From Cheiracanthium punctorium (Eukaryota > Arthropoda > Arachnida > Araneae > Cheiracanthiidae), in the NCBI GenBank assembly GCA_038373885.1, contig JAWZYV010019586.1:372001-436000 (forward strand): a stretch of 64,000 nt of DNA. Direction: 5' to 3'. The notes below the pieces were generated by a model. The model did no database searches and was not told where the DNA came from. It saw only the letters and a program-made list of their open reading frames with translations. This document shows, one piece after another, positions 63,939 through 64,000 of the stretch. Within the stretch, counting starts at the first letter, position 1. Every line of letters starts with the position of its first letter. The position numbers and the translations under genes were made by a program.

Positions 63939-64000
63939 CCAATATCTCTGTAACTATTGAACCGAATCAAAAACTTTTTCTATAATAGAAGTCTTCTATT
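63939..64000 (-). repeat. Satellite A, inverted, running off the window
   Basis: CAATATCTCTGTAACTATTGAACCGAATC is the reverse complement of the unit's GGTTCAATAGTTACAGAGATA region. Confidence 0.75.

Overview
This is a eukaryotic, AT-rich, intron-rich window. The only cellular gene I can support is the 3' three quarters of a type IV collagen alpha chain on the + strand. Twenty-four exons (1224..49730) join in one uninterrupted frame of about 1,286 residues: a Gly-X-Y domain with about a dozen interruptions, a complete C-terminal NC1 domain, a stop codon and a 3' UTR. The gene enters from beyond the left edge, so the signal peptide, 7S domain and first part of the helix are not here. The NC1 resembles the alpha1 class (Col4a1), not alpha2. 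The collagen class, the transposon families (including a LINE tail type I associate with arachnids) and the base composition suggest an arthropod, probably a spider or other chelicerate. That last step is inference.

Layout. 1..1223 is the end of an intron. 1224..49730 holds the 24 exons (54 to 291 bp) and 23 introns (94 bp to 9.6 kb). The long introns are full of transposable elements. Intron 3 has a LINE tail. Intron 6 has a Tigger/pogo relic. Intron 8 has a 1.5 kb foldback element and a 5.5 kb antisense Ty3/gypsy-type LTR element with 4-bp target duplications. Intron 9 has a 139-nt hairpin. Intron 10 has two hAT-type MITEs, a BEL/Pao gag relic and another TIR element inside that relic. Intron 17 has a TIR element with CAAGCTT-rich ends. 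Intron 20 has a tRNA-derived SINE and a piggyBac MITE. Intron 22 has an LTR fragment. Intron 23 has a mariner-related relic. 49731 to about 50.9 kb is 3' UTR with two candidate poly(A) signals.

From 50.9 kb to the end I see no host gene. There are long-TIR MITEs (52304..53367, 53449..53917), a satellite of about 147-bp units (from about 54.1 kb, partly inverted at the right edge), and a satellite of about 121-bp units (59.6..62.8 kb). Insertions cut these arrays: a Tc1-like DD34E transposon (60894..62421), a solo-LTR-like repeat (57717..59325) split by a 5'-truncated LINE with a 13-bp target duplication, and further copies of the same LTR.

The collagen exons would give one chain of the basement-membrane collagen IV network. 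Everything else is mobile or satellite DNA, some of it nested clearly enough to order the insertions. The most unusual observations are the LTR element with integrase upstream of reverse transcriptase, a GC-AG intron fixed by the Gly-X-Y frame, the NC1 substitutions and C-terminal extension, and several precisely bounded nonautonomous elements.
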